64,000 nt of DNA from NCBI RefSeq assembly GCF_043555975.1, contig NZ_JBIGIA010000020.1:1-64000 (forward strand), given 5' to 3'. This DNA comes from Pelomonas nitida (lineage in GTDB: Bacteria > Pseudomonadota > Gammaproteobacteria > Burkholderiales > Burkholderiaceae_C). Under the pieces are notes generated by a model. That model saw nothing but the letters and a program-made list of their open reading frames with translations, was not told where the DNA came from and did not search any database. Positions 35,066-44,527 of the stretch are shown piece by piece. Position numbers and translations under genes: made by a program. The first letter of the stretch is position 1; every line of letters begins with the position of its first letter.

Positions 35066-37432
35066 CTAACGCAACAGACGCAGGCCGTACAGCCCGCCCG
35101 CGATGCTGCCCGGCCGGGCGATGAACTTCACGTTGAGCCTGCCGCCAGCGGCGCGCACCAGCTCGGGCGGCAGCAGGAACTCGCGCGCATAGATCTCGTC
35201 GCCGCCGTCGGGGCGGGCCAGCTCGATCTCGGCGATGCGTTGGCCGTTGACGACCAGGTCGAACCGGCGGCCGGCGTCGCCCCGTGCAAAGCTGAGCCGC
35301 AAGGCCCGCGCCTGGGCCTGCGGGTCGGCGAGGTCGTAGCTGAACCATTGCCGCGCGTGGCGCCAGCGGCCGGCCGGTGCCACGCCGTTCTCGGCGCCCT
35401 CGCCCTGGAAGCCGTGGTCGCTCTCGGGCTGCTGCTCGCCGGGTGCAACCTGGTCGATGGTCTGCGCATCGAGCGCCAGGCGGGCCTCCTCGGCCTTGGC
35501 CAGCTCCAGGCGCAGCAGGCTCTGCTGGGCCGGCGTGCTGCGCGCCCAATAGAGCATGTAGCGCGCATCGTGCAGGCGGAAGAAGGGCATGAGCTGCAGC
35601 CGGTCGGCATCCGGGCGGCCCTGGATGAGGCCGGGCGCCGTGAAGGTCAGCGGCTGGCCGGGCACGGGCTTGAAGCGGCGGACGATGTCGGCCTCCTTCA
35701 GCGTCGGTGTGACGAACACCGGCGCCGCCTCCTGCGGACAGACGGCGCCATGCGCGATGTGGCCCATGCGCGAGCCATCGGCCTTGAAAGCCAGCGCCTC
35801 GCCCGGCTGCGGTGTCTTGGCGGCCAGCACGATGGGGCCGTGCAGCACGGCCACGTAGTTCTTCAACCCGGGCATGGGCTCCAGCGTCGTGCGCATGGGC
35901 AGCTCCACATCGACGACATCGCCCGCCGCCCACGCACGGCGCAGTTCGACATGGCCGCCGGGCCTGGCCGCCACCTTCACCGGCTTGCCGTTGAGCCGCA
36001 CCTTCAGCGTGCCGGGCGCCACCCAGCCGGGGTAGCGGATCTTCAGCGCGAAGCTGCCGCCGCCGTCCACCGTCAGCCGCGTGCGTGGCTCGTCGGGAAA
36101 GCGCGTGCTTTGCGTGACGTGCACGCCGCGCTCGCGCCAGTCGAGCCGGGACGCGATGAAGAGGTTCACGTAGAGCGAGTCGCCATCGTGCGTGTAGATG
36201 AACTCGCCATGCCGCGCGTGGCTCTCGATGCCGGAACCCACGCAGCACCACATGCCTTCGTCCACCTGCGAGTAGACGCGGTAGTGCTGCGGCCGCATCG
36301 GCGTGAAGTAGACGAAGCCGCCGTCGCCCGGGTGCTGCGAGGCGAGGATGTGGTTGTAGAGCGTGCGCTCGTAGAAGTCCGTGTAGCGGCCCTGCTCCGG
36401 CTGCGCCTGCGACAGCAGCGCCGTCAGCTTGAGCATGTTGTAGCTGTTGCAGGTCTCGGGGCCCTCGACCTCACCCAGCATGGGCCGGAAGTCGTCGGCC
36501 GGGTGGAAGTGCTCCTTGACGCTGTTGCCGCCGATGGCCACGGAGCGCCTCTGCGTCACCGTCTGCCAGAAGAACTCGGCCGCGCGGTGGCCCTCGTCGT
36601 CGCCGGTCAGCTGCGCGATGCGCTGGAAGCCGATGACCTTGGGAATCTGTGTGTTGGCGTGCAGGCCGTTGAGCTTGTCCTGGCCTGCGGCCAGCGGCTG
36701 CAGCAGCGCCAGGTGCGAGAAGCGCCGCGCCAGCGCCAGGTAGCGCAGGTCGCCGGTGATCTCGGCCACGTCGGCCAGCACCTCGGCCATGCCGCCATGC
36801 TCGGCGCGCAGCATGTCCTGCATCTGTGCGTCGGTCAGCGGCGTGGTCAGGCGCAACGCCCAATCGCTCAACGCGACGAGCATGGCCTTGGCGTCCGCGT
36901 TGCCGGCGTGCACCCAGGCGTCGCGCAGGCCCGCGAACAGCTTGTGCAGGTTGTACCAGGGCACCCAGCGGCCGTTGACGGAGAAGCTGTCGACCTTGAG
37001 CTGGCCGGCGCCGACCTGGCCCCAGGCCTTGGCGCCATCGGGGATACCGCCGAGGTAGCCGGTGCCGAGCTTGTCCTGGCAGCGCTTCAGTTCGGTGATG
37101 ACGTGGTCCAGCCGCTGCCGGACGACCGGGTCTCCGGTGGACGCCCACATCAGCGCCAGCGCCGAGAGGTAGTGGCCGCCCATGTGGCCGTCCAGCCCGC
37201 TGGACTCCCAGTTGCCATAGCTCGGTGCCGGCACGGGCAGCCCGGCCTCGCGGCGGAACGGCGCGAGCAGGCGCTCGGGGTCCAGCGCCAGCAGGTAGTG
37301 CAGGTCGGTGTTCTGCGCGTCGAGGAAGGGGCCGTCCTGCAGACGGACTCGGTCCAGCGGGAAGGCCTGCGCCGCCGCACCCGCAGCATGGGCGCACAGC
37401 GCGAGGGCACAGGCAGCGAGCAGGTGTTTCAT
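35066..37432 (-). CDS. GH127 beta-L-arabinofuranosidase-like protein
   Basis: A 788-residue exported glycoside hydrolase of family GH127 (formerly DUF1680). A signal peptide (to about residue 21) is followed by an alpha/alpha barrel. The residues used by the Bifidobacterium enzyme HypBA1 for its Zn-thiolate centre have counterparts: GGMAEVLADVAEITGD, EGPETCNSYNMLKL (Glu and Cys) and the Cys pair MWCCVGSGIESH. The C-terminal 130 residues form an extra beta domain. It would remove terminal beta-linked L-arabinofuranose in the periplasm. It is preceded by a copy of the dispersed structured repeat and followed by ytfQ. Confidence 0.9.
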   Translation of the reverse strand: MKHLLAACALALCAHAAGAAAQAFPLDRVRLQDGPFLDAQNTDLHYLLALDPERLLAPFRREAGLPVPAPSYGNWESSGLDGHMGGHYLSALALMWASTGDPVVRQRLDHVITELKRCQDKLGTGYLGGIPDGAKAWGQVGAGQLKVDSFSVNGRWVPWYNLHKLFAGLRDAWVHAGNADAKAMLVALSDWALRLTTPLTDAQMQDMLRAEHGGMAEVLADVAEITGDLRYLALARRFSHLALLQPLAAGQDKLNGLHANTQIPKVIGFQRIAQLTGDDEGHRAAEFFWQTVTQRRSVAIGGNSVKEHFHPADDFRPMLGEVEGPETCNSYNMLKLTALLSQAQPEQGRYTDFYERTLYNHILASQHPGDGGFVYFTPMRPQHYRVYSQVDEGMWCCVGSGIESHARHGEFIYTHDGDSLYVNLFIASRLDWRERGVHVTQSTRFPDEPRTRLTVDGGGSFALKIRYPGWVAPGTLKVRLNGKPVKVAARPGGHVELRRAWAAGDVVDVELPMRTTLEPMPGLKNYVAVLHGPIVLAAKTPQPGEALAFKADGSRMGHIAHGAVCPQEAAPVFVTPTLKEADIVRRFKPVPGQPLTFTAPGLIQGRPDADRLQLMPFFRLHDARYMLYWARSTPAQQSLLRLELAKAEEARLALDAQTIDQVAPGEQQPESDHGFQGEGAENGVAPAGRWRHARQWFSYDLADPQAQARALRLSFARGDAGRRFDLVVNGQRIAEIELARPDGGDEIYAREFLLPPELVRAAGGRLNVKFIARPGSIAGGLYGLRLLR

Positions 37433-37455
37433 CTCAGCGCGTCGCACCGGACTTC

Positions 37456-37593
37456 TCGGGCCGAGCGCCGGGCCGCTCCCTAGCCGGCCCGCCATGGCGA
37501 TGTGCTTGTGGCTCGACGCCACAAGCATCGCCGTCCCCTCGGGGGACCGACTGGGAACGCCCGCGTTCAGCGTGGCAGAACCGGGCGAGGGGC
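37456..37593 (-). repeat. Dispersed structured intergenic element, copy A
   Basis: The copy fills the gap between the GH43 stop codon and the GH127 start. In minus-strand sense it begins right after the stop with GCCCCTCGCCC, passes a GGGACGGCGATGC ... GCACATCGCC bulged hairpin whose stem here is CTTGTGG/CCACAAG, and ends with a CGGGCCGG ... CGGCCCGG-type hairpin and TCGGCCCGA. Three further copies are at 40774, 42505 and 62696. Confidence 0.75.
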
Positions 37594-39138
37594 TCATGCC
37601 GACACGCGCACGGCCCACAGCGCGACGCCCGTCGCCGCCGCCGTGGAGGCGGTCGACGACAGCGCACTGAAGCTGACGACGAAGGCGCTGGAGTTCGTAT
37701 TCCACTGACGGGACAGTACGCCCTTGTAGGTCACGCCACCGCTCACGATCGTGATCTTGTTGCTGCCGTCGTGCGTCCACGTGCCGGTCATGCCGCCGCT
37801 GCCGGCCACCACGCCACCGCTGCCCAGCGTCACGAGGATGGAGGCCTTGCTCGTGGCGGTGATGTCCTTGCCGTGATTGACGAGCTTGTAGGTGCCGGTG
37901 GCGTCCGCCGCGGTGACGGTGGCGGCCTGCGCGGGGCTGGCCAGGCTCAACGGCGCATAGCGCAGTGCGGCGATGACGGGCCAGCCGTCGTCGTTGAAGT
38001 GCATCTCGTGCACGCGCACCTCATGGGCCTCGCCTTTGCCGGGAAAGCGCGTGTGGAACACCATGAAGTAGCGGTCCGTCGCCGCGTCGTGGTACGCCGA
38101 GTTGTGGCCCGGGGACACATAGCCCAGCGCGGTGCCGGTCTCGAAGGCAGCGTTGGCAAACTGGTGGCCGCCCATGAGCTTCATGCCGTAGTCCTGGATG
38201 CTGGGGCGATTGAAGGCCGAACTGGCCCGCACCGTGGCCATGTTCTTGCCGAAGCCGTCCACATACGGGCCCTCCGGCTTGGCCGAGCGGCAGACGCGCA
38301 CGTTGTAGCCGCCGTCCGCCGCCAGCCCACCCCAGGACGTGAACAGGTAGTAGTACTTTGTCGCCGGGTTGTAGATGACGTAGGCGCCCTCGATCTCTGC
38401 GTGGTTGCCGCCCAGCAGGTGGGTGCCGTAGCCCTGGCCGGCCACGGGCAGGCCGGTCGCTGCGTCCAGCCGCAGGATGTAGATGCCGCCGGCGTAGGAG
38501 CCGTAGGTCATCCACAGCTGGCCTGCGGCATCCCGGAACACGGCGGGATCGACGGCGTTGGGGTGCCGGGTCGCGTCGTAGACGCTGCCGTCCTCGGACA
38601 GCGCGGGGCTGACCATGCCGGACTTCAGCAGGAGTTGCTGATGAACGTAGGGGCCCTCGATGCGCGTGGCGGTGGCGACACCCAGCGCCGACAGCGGCGA
38701 GTCGCCCTTGCAGGCGCAGTAGTACATGCGGTACTTGCCGTCGCTGAGCTTGATGACGTCAGGTGCCCACAGCGTCGTGGTCTGCGCCCACGACAGCGCG
38801 GCAGCGAGCTGGGTCGTGACCTGGTTGAACAGCGGATTGCTGTCCGTGACGAGATCGGCGAATTTGGTCCAGTTCATCAGGTCGGTCGTCCGCGCTGCTG
38901 CGAGGTGCGAGCCGAAGACGTAGTAGGTGCCGCCTTCCTTGACGATGGACGGGTCATGCACCGAGGCGTTGCCGAAGCTCAGTGCGGCCTGCACCGGATT
39001 GGGGTTGGAGGTCGTCGTGCCACCCGTATTGCCACCCGTATTGCCGCCCGTGCCGGCATCGCTGCTTCCGCCGCCGCAAGCGGTCAGGGCCAGCGCGGCA
39101 GAGCCGGTGAGGAAACGGCGTCGGTTCTGATGTGTCAT
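37594..39138 (-). CDS. GH43 arabinanase/arabinofuranosidase lipoprotein
   Basis: A 514-residue exported glycosidase of family GH43. It starts with RRRFLTGSAALALTACGGG: a twin-arginine-like pair, hydrophobic stretch and lipobox LTAC, so it is probably a lipoprotein. A Gly/Thr/Asn linker follows. The five-bladed propeller has the acidic trio: Asp in SVHDPSIVKEGG, Asp in LWAPDVIKLSDG and Glu in HAEIEGAYVIYN. A C-terminal beta domain (about 400-514) resembles that of endo-alpha-1,5-L-arabinanases. It would cut arabinan or arabino-oligosaccharides. In the operon it follows the GH51 gene and precedes GH127. Confidence 0.88.
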   Translation of the reverse strand: MTHQNRRRFLTGSAALALTACGGGSSDAGTGGNTGGNTGGTTTSNPNPVQAALSFGNASVHDPSIVKEGGTYYVFGSHLAAARTTDLMNWTKFADLVTDSNPLFNQVTTQLAAALSWAQTTTLWAPDVIKLSDGKYRMYYCACKGDSPLSALGVATATRIEGPYVHQQLLLKSGMVSPALSEDGSVYDATRHPNAVDPAVFRDAAGQLWMTYGSYAGGIYILRLDAATGLPVAGQGYGTHLLGGNHAEIEGAYVIYNPATKYYYLFTSWGGLAADGGYNVRVCRSAKPEGPYVDGFGKNMATVRASSAFNRPSIQDYGMKLMGGHQFANAAFETGTALGYVSPGHNSAYHDAATDRYFMVFHTRFPGKGEAHEVRVHEMHFNDDGWPVIAALRYAPLSLASPAQAATVTAADATGTYKLVNHGKDITATSKASILVTLGSGGVVAGSGGMTGTWTHDGSNKITIVSGGVTYKGVLSRQWNTNSSAFVVSFSALSSTASTAAATGVALWAVRVSA

Positions 39139-39159
39139 GACGAGTCGGTCTGTGCATCG

Positions 39160-39182
39160 GCCGGCCCGGTCGCCGGGCCGGC
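39160..39182. terminator. Intercistronic G+C hairpin after the GH51 gene
   Basis: GCCGGCCCGG and CCGGGCCGGC form a perfect 10-bp stem with a 3-base loop, eight bases after the GH51 stop codon (minus strand) and before the GH43 start. No T-run follows, so it more likely blocks 3' exonucleases or attenuates than terminates fully. Confidence 0.5.
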
Positions 39183-39189
39183 GCGCCGG

Positions 39190-40737
39190 TCAGCCCTCGA
39201 CCGCGACGACGACGATGGACTTGGCCGGCAGCTTCAGGGTTAGCTTGCCGCCCACGGCCTGCGCCTCGAAGGGCACGGGCACGACCTGGGCCGGCTTGCC
39301 CAGCTCGTTCTGCGCGTCCATCGCGCCAGCGGTCAACAACTGGCCCTTGACGGCCTTGGCGGCGTTCGCGCCGACCTGCAGCGCCAGCTCGGCGGCCTGC
39401 GTCGCGTTCGCGTTGACCAGGCCCACGTAGAGCTTGCCGTCCTTGGCGCGGCCAGCCGTCACGCTGAGCGAGGGCATCTCGGTCTTGCCCACCAGGTAGA
39501 CCGGGTTGTTCTCGATGCTGGCGGGCAGCGAGGTGGCGTCCTGGAAGGGCACGTAGAGCTTGAACGCGTGGTAGGTGGGCGTCAGCGCCAGCTTGTCCTT
39601 GCTGGTGAGGATCATGGCCTGCAGCACGTTGACCATCTGTGCCACGTTGGTCATCTTCACGCGCTCGGCATTGGCATGGAAGACGTGGAAGTGCAGCGCC
39701 GCCAGCAGCGCGTCGCGCAGCGTGTTGCGCTGGACCAGGAATCCCGGGTTGCTGCCCGGCTCGGGGTCGTACCAGCTGCCCCATTCGTCGAAATAGAAGC
39801 CGACGCGCTTTTTGGGGTCGTGCTGGTCGAGGACGGCAGTGTTCTTGCGCACCCAGGCGTCGATGGTCTGGGTGTGGGCCAGCGTGGAGATCCACTGGTC
39901 CTCGCCGAAGCCGACGGCCGCGCCCTTGGTCTCCCACTTGCCGGTGGGCAGGGTGTAGCCGTGGTGCGAGATGGCGTCGAAGGGCACGCCCTTCAGGCCC
40001 TTGGCCAGCGTCTCGGTCCAGTCGGTGCGCGCGTCGTGGCCGCCGCTGGCGATGAACACCGGGCGGTTGTTCTGCGGCGTCTTCAGGAACGTGGCGGCCT
40101 GACGGTACAGATCCACGTAGTACTCGGGGCGCATGTTGCCGCCGCAGCCCCAGCTCTCGTTGCCGACGGCGAAGTAGTGCACGCGAAAAGGCTTGGCATG
40201 GCCGTTCTTGCGGCGCAGCTGGGCCAGCGTCGAGTTGCCGTCGGCCGTCATGTACTCCAGCCACTCGGCCATCTCCTGCGGGCTGCCGGTGCCGAGGTTG
40301 CCGTTGACGTAGGTCTCGGCGCCCAGCTGCTCGGCCAGGTCGAAGAACTCGTGCGTGCCGACGGCGTTGTTCTCGGCCACGCCGCCCCAGGTCGTGTTGA
40401 CCTTGACCGGCCGCTGCGCGCGCGGGCCGATGCCTTCACGCCAGTGGTATTCGTCGGCGAAGCAGCCCCCCGGCCAGCGCACCAGGGGCACGTGCAGGTC
40501 TTTCAATGCCGCGACGACGTCCTTGCGCCAGCCGCGCACGTTGGGGATCTTGGACTCGGGGCCCACCCACATGCCTTCGTAGATGCCGGTGCCCAGGTGC
40601 TCGGCGAACTGGCCGTAGATGTTGCGGTGGATGACGGGGCCGGGCTGGTCGGCGTTGACGACGACCTTGATGTCGGCGGCCTGCGCGCCCGCGCCCACCA
40701 TCAGCGCGGCCACGAGGGCCAGCAGTTGCTTCTTCAT
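39190..40737 (-). CDS. abfA: Alpha-L-arabinofuranosidase, GH51
   Basis: A 515-residue GH51 retaining alpha-L-arabinofuranosidase that releases terminal arabinose from arabinan or arabinoxylan oligosaccharides. A signal peptide (MKKQLLALVAALMVGAGAQA) indicates export; many GH51 enzymes are cytoplasmic, so this one is placed in the periplasm or outside. The (beta/alpha)8 barrel shows IYGQFAEHLG near the N-terminus, the acid/base Glu in YFAVGNESWGCGGNM and the nucleophile Glu in YFDEWGSWYDP. The C-terminal part is the usual beta-sandwich. It is transcribed between the KGSA dehydrogenase and GH43 genes. Confidence 0.93.
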   Translation of the reverse strand: MKKQLLALVAALMVGAGAQAADIKVVVNADQPGPVIHRNIYGQFAEHLGTGIYEGMWVGPESKIPNVRGWRKDVVAALKDLHVPLVRWPGGCFADEYHWREGIGPRAQRPVKVNTTWGGVAENNAVGTHEFFDLAEQLGAETYVNGNLGTGSPQEMAEWLEYMTADGNSTLAQLRRKNGHAKPFRVHYFAVGNESWGCGGNMRPEYYVDLYRQAATFLKTPQNNRPVFIASGGHDARTDWTETLAKGLKGVPFDAISHHGYTLPTGKWETKGAAVGFGEDQWISTLAHTQTIDAWVRKNTAVLDQHDPKKRVGFYFDEWGSWYDPEPGSNPGFLVQRNTLRDALLAALHFHVFHANAERVKMTNVAQMVNVLQAMILTSKDKLALTPTYHAFKLYVPFQDATSLPASIENNPVYLVGKTEMPSLSVTAGRAKDGKLYVGLVNANATQAAELALQVGANAAKAVKGQLLTAGAMDAQNELGKPAQVVPVPFEAQAVGGKLTLKLPAKSIVVVAVEG

Positions 40738-40773
40738 GTCTGTTGTCTCCTTGGTTATGTCTGTCAGGCCTCT

Positions 40774-40893
40774 TCGGGCCGAGCGGCGGGCCGCCCCAAG
40801 CCGGCCCGTCTGGCGATGTGCTTGCCGGTCGATCCGGCCTGCATCGCCGTTCCCTCGCGGAAGCGTCCAGGGCCAAGCCCTGGACGAGGGGCC
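40774..40893 (-). repeat. Dispersed structured intergenic element, copy B
   Basis: The copy lies between the aldehyde dehydrogenase stop and the GH51 start, starting directly after the stop codon in transcription sense. The conserved GCGATGTGC ... GCATCGCC stem (plus-strand view) is present, but the inner arms CTTGCCGG/CCGGCCTG pair less well than in copies A and C. Shorter than the others at 120 bases. Confidence 0.7.
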
Positions 40894-42480
40894 TCAGTTC
40901 CGGGTCAACGCGCCGTCGCGGCGGCGCCAGACGCCGCGCTCGTTGGGCTCGCGCAGCACGGCGGGCAGCAGCGCGCGCGGCAGGTTCTGGTAGCTGACCG
41001 GGCGCAGGAAGCGCTGGATGGCGGCCGTGCCGACGGAGCTGCTGCGGCCGTCGCTGGTGGCCGGGAACGGGCCGCCGTGCACCATGGCCGTCGACACCTC
41101 CACGCCGGTCGGGAAGCCATTGGCCAGGATGCGGCCCACCTTGCGCTCCAGCACCGGCAGCAGCGCGCGGGCGGCGGCGAGGTCGCCCTCGTCGTCGTCC
41201 TGCAGTTGCAGCGTGGCCGTGAGCTGGCCCTCCAGCCCTTCGGTGACGGCCAGCAGCTCGGCCAGGTCCTGGCAGGCCACCAGCAGCGCGGTGGGGCCGA
41301 AGATCTCGGCCGACATCGCATGGCTGGCCAGGAAGGCCGCGCCGGTCGTGCGGAACAGACTGGGCGCGCCCTGGCAGCCCTGGCTCTGGCCGCGCAGCAG
41401 CGGCTCCACGTCGGCCTGCGCGGCCAGTGCCGCTTCACCGCGCTGGTAGGCGCCGGCGATGCCGGGCGTCAGCATCGTCGCGGCCGGCACGGGCTTCAGC
41501 GCCTCGGCGGCGGCAGCCGCGAAGCGGTCGAGGTCGGGGCCCGCCAGGCCCAGCACCAGGCCGGGGTTGGTGCAGAACTGGCCCACACCCATCGTCAGCG
41601 ACGCCGCGAAGCCGGTGGCGATCTCGCCGCCCCGCTGCGCCAGCGCGCCAGGCAGCAGGAAGGTCGGGTTGATGCTGCTCATTTCGGCGTAGACCGGGAT
41701 GGGCTGCGGGCGGGCCGCGGCCACGGCCATCAGCGCCAGGCCGCCGGCGCGCGAGCCGGTGAAGCCCACGGCCTGGATGGCCGGGTGGCGCACCAGCGCC
41801 GTGCCGATGTCGTTGCCCGGCCCGGGCAGCAGCGCGAACACGCCGGCCGGCAGGCCCGACAGCTTGACCGCCTCGGCGACCGCACGACCGACCAGTTCCG
41901 ACGTGCCGGGGTGGGCCGGGTGGGCCTTGACGACGACCGGGCAGCCGGCGGCCAGCGCGGCGGCGGTGTCGCCACCGGCGACCGAGAACGCCAGCGGGAA
42001 GTTGCTGGCGCCGAACACCGCCACCGGGCCCACGCCGATGAAGCGCAGGCGCAGGTCCGGCCGGGGCGGTGTGCGCGTGGGCAGCGCGGTGTCGATGCGG
42101 GCGTCCTGCCAGCTGCCTTCGCGCAGCAGCTCGGCGAACAGCTTGAGCTGGTTGACCGTGCGGCCGCGTTCGCCCTCCAGCCGCGCGCGCGGCAGGCCGG
42201 TCTCGGCCATGGCGCGCACGATGAGGTCGTCACCCAGCGCGAGGATCTGCGCGGCGATCAGTTCCAGGAAGTCGGCGCGCTCGTGATCGGTCGTTGCGCG
42301 GAAGGCGTCGAACGCGGCGTTGGCCAGCTCGCAGGCCTGGTTCACCTGGGCGACGTCCACCGAGTGGAAGTCGGGGCCCAGGGCTTCGTTCTTGGCGGGG
42401 TCGAAGCCCTGGAAGGCAGCGCCACTGCCGCGCACGGCTTCGCCGCCGATCAGCGCCAGGCCTTGGAGGGTGTTGTTCAT
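40894..42480 (-). CDS. Alpha-ketoglutarate semialdehyde dehydrogenase
   Basis: A 528-residue NAD(P)-dependent aldehyde dehydrogenase of the 2,5-dioxopentanoate (KGSA) class, last enzyme of the non-phosphorylating L-arabinose pathway (product 2-oxoglutarate). Features: GPVAVFGASNFPLAFSVAGG, GFTGSRAGGLALM for the nucleotide, catalytic Glu in YAEMSSINP and catalytic Cys in GVGQFCTNPG. The sequence start TLQGLALIGGEAVRG is typical for this class. It is directly downstream of the L-arabinonate dehydratase gene, separated only by a copy of the dispersed repeat, which supports the pathway assignment. Confidence 0.9.
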   Translation of the reverse strand: MNNTLQGLALIGGEAVRGSGAAFQGFDPAKNEALGPDFHSVDVAQVNQACELANAAFDAFRATTDHERADFLELIAAQILALGDDLIVRAMAETGLPRARLEGERGRTVNQLKLFAELLREGSWQDARIDTALPTRTPPRPDLRLRFIGVGPVAVFGASNFPLAFSVAGGDTAAALAAGCPVVVKAHPAHPGTSELVGRAVAEAVKLSGLPAGVFALLPGPGNDIGTALVRHPAIQAVGFTGSRAGGLALMAVAAARPQPIPVYAEMSSINPTFLLPGALAQRGGEIATGFAASLTMGVGQFCTNPGLVLGLAGPDLDRFAAAAAEALKPVPAATMLTPGIAGAYQRGEAALAAQADVEPLLRGQSQGCQGAPSLFRTTGAAFLASHAMSAEIFGPTALLVACQDLAELLAVTEGLEGQLTATLQLQDDDEGDLAAARALLPVLERKVGRILANGFPTGVEVSTAMVHGGPFPATSDGRSSSVGTAAIQRFLRPVSYQNLPRALLPAVLREPNERGVWRRRDGALTRN

Positions 42481-42504
42481 CGTGTCTTACCTCTTACGGT
42501 GTTT

Positions 42505-42641
42505 TCGGGCCGAGCGCCGGGCCGCCCCAAGCCGGCCCGGGTTGGCGATGTGCGCGCGGCTCGATGCCGCGCGCATCGCCGTCCCCCAGGGGGACCGACC
42601 AGACTCGCGCGCGTTCAGCGATGCGAGGGTGGGCGAGGGGC
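42505..42641 (-). repeat. Dispersed structured intergenic element, copy C
   Basis: The copy lies between the L-arabinonate dehydratase stop (six bases away) and the dehydrogenase start. Its hairpin is fully paired: CGCGCGGC on one side and GCCGCGCG on the other within the conserved GCGATG(TG) ... CATCGC frame, where copy A has CTTGTGG/CCACAAG. The two arms changed together, which is evidence for selection on structure. Confidence 0.75.
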
Positions 42642-42647
42642 TGCATG

Positions 42648-44402
42648 TCAATGGGAGTGGCGCGGGACGGCAGAGCCGCGGCAGCCCCGCAGAAAGTCGA
42701 AGTCGCAGCCTTCGTCGGCCTGCAGCACGTGGCTCACGTAGAGGTGGCGGTAGCCGGTGGCGTCGGCCGGGTCCACGGTCTGCGCGGCCGCCCAGGCGTC
42801 CAGGCGCTTGGCAAGCTCGTCGTCGGGCACATCGAGGTGCAGGCGGCCGGCGGCGCAGTCCAGCTCGATGAAGTCGCCTTCCTGCACGACGGCCAGCGGG
42901 CCGCCCGCGCGCGCTTCGGGCGCCACGTGCAGCACGACGGTGCCGTAGGCGGTGCCGCTCATGCGTGCGTCGGAGATGCGCACCATGTCCTTCACGCCGG
43001 CGGCCAGCAGCTTGGGCGGCAGGCCCATGTTGCCGACCTCGGCCATGCCGGGGTAGCCCTTGGGGCCGCAGTTCTTCATGACGAGGATGCAGCTGGCGTC
43101 CACGTCCAGGTCGGGGTCGACGATGCGGGCCTTGTAGTCTTCGAGGTTCTCAAACACGACGGCGCGGCCGCGGTGCTTCATCAGCTCGGGCGTGGCCGCC
43201 GAGGGCTTGAGCACGGCGCCGCGCGGCGCCAGGTTGCCGCGCAGGATGCAGATGCCGCCGTCGGCGATCAACGGCTTGTCCAGCGGGCGGATGACCTCGT
43301 CGTCGTAGATGGGCGCGCCCACGCAGTTGTCCCACAGGCTCTTGCCGTTGACGGTCAGCGCGCCCGGGTTGGGCAGCAGGTTCGCTTCGCCCAGGCGACG
43401 GATGACGCCCGGCAGACCGCCGGCGTAATAGAACTCCTCCATCAGGAAGCGGCCCGAGGGCAGCAGGTCCACGACCGTGGGCGTGCCGCGGCCGATGCGG
43501 GTCCAGTCCTCCAGCTCCAGGTCCACGCCGATGCGGCCGGCAATGGCCTTCAGGTGGATGACGGCGTTGGTGGAGCCGCCGATGGCCGCGTTGACGCGGA
43601 TGGCGTTCTCGAAGGCCTGCTTGGTCAGCACCTTGGACAGGCGCAGGTCTTCCCACACCATCTCGACGATGCGCATGCCCGACAGGTGGGCCAGCACATA
43701 ACGGCGCGCGTCGACGGCGGGAATGGCGGCGTTGTGCGGGAGGGAGGTGCCCAGCGACTCGGCCATGCAGGCCATCGTGGACGCTGTGCCCATGGTGTTG
43801 CAGGTGCCGGCCGAGCGCGAGTGCCCGGCCTCGGCGGCCAGGAAGTCGTGCATCTGGATCTCGCCGGCCTTGACCTGCTCGTGCAGCTGCCACACGGCCG
43901 TGCCCGAGCCGATGTTCTTGCCGTTGAGCTTGCCGTTGAGCATCGGGCCGCCGGTCACGACGATGGCCGGCACGTCCACGCTGGCCGCGCCCATCAGCAG
44001 CGCGGGCGTGGTCTTGTCGCAGCCCACCAGCAGCACGACGGCGTCGATGGGGTTGCCGCGGATGCTTTCCTCGACGTCCATGCTGGCGAGGTTGCGCGTC
44101 AGCATGGCCGTGGGCCGCAGGTTGCTCTCACCGTTGGAGAACACCGGGAACTCGACGGGGAAGCCGCCAGCCTCCAGGATGCCCTTCTTCACATGCTCGG
44201 CGAGCTTGCGGAAGTGCGCGTTGCAGGGCGTCAGCTCGCTCCAGGTGTTGCAGATGCCGATGATGGGCTTGCCCTGGAATTCATGGTCGGGGATGCCCTG
44301 GTTCTTCATCCAGGAGCGGTACATGAAACCGTTCTTGTCCTGCGTGCCGAACCATTCGGCCGAGCGCAGCTTGACCTGGCCCTTGTTGTCCTCAGTCGTC
44401 AT
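42648..44402 (-). CDS. L-arabinonate dehydratase (IlvD/Edd family)
   Basis: A 584-residue iron-sulfur dehydratase that converts L-arabinonate to 2-keto-3-deoxy-L-arabinonate. Family Cys motifs are present: GICNTWSELTPCNAH, VLLVGCDKTTPALLM and AGTCNTMGTASTMACMAE. The N-terminal LRSAEWFGTQDKNGFMYRSW is characteristic of the pentonate/hexonate dehydratase branch rather than of IlvD itself. The ATG at 44402 starts this homology; a longer upstream frame lacks it. The KGSA dehydrogenase gene follows. The intermediate 2-keto-3-deoxyarabinonate dehydratase is not found in this window. Confidence 0.9.
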   Translation of the reverse strand: MTTEDNKGQVKLRSAEWFGTQDKNGFMYRSWMKNQGIPDHEFQGKPIIGICNTWSELTPCNAHFRKLAEHVKKGILEAGGFPVEFPVFSNGESNLRPTAMLTRNLASMDVEESIRGNPIDAVVLLVGCDKTTPALLMGAASVDVPAIVVTGGPMLNGKLNGKNIGSGTAVWQLHEQVKAGEIQMHDFLAAEAGHSRSAGTCNTMGTASTMACMAESLGTSLPHNAAIPAVDARRYVLAHLSGMRIVEMVWEDLRLSKVLTKQAFENAIRVNAAIGGSTNAVIHLKAIAGRIGVDLELEDWTRIGRGTPTVVDLLPSGRFLMEEFYYAGGLPGVIRRLGEANLLPNPGALTVNGKSLWDNCVGAPIYDDEVIRPLDKPLIADGGICILRGNLAPRGAVLKPSAATPELMKHRGRAVVFENLEDYKARIVDPDLDVDASCILVMKNCGPKGYPGMAEVGNMGLPPKLLAAGVKDMVRISDARMSGTAYGTVVLHVAPEARAGGPLAVVQEGDFIELDCAAGRLHLDVPDDELAKRLDAWAAAQTVDPADATGYRHLYVSHVLQADEGCDFDFLRGCRGSAVPRHSH

Positions 44403-44509
44403 GTGTGTCTGTCTCTGGGGTTCGTTCTGGCAGCCCGCGCGGGCGCGCCATGCGGTCGGCATGCTAGGGGGCGGTGAGATTGCAATCCAATCAATTTCCG
44501 CATCACTTC

Positions 44510-44527
44510 GATATCCGTTTAGATATC
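44510..44527. promoter_or_regulatory. Paired GATATC sites upstream of the L-arabinonate dehydratase gene
   Basis: GATATC-CGTTTA-GATATC places two six-base palindromes 12 bases apart centre to centre, about one helical turn, 108-125 bases before the dehydratase start in an A/T-rich stretch. It is a plausible operator for an arabinose-responsive regulator. The regulator itself is not in the window. Confidence 0.4.
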
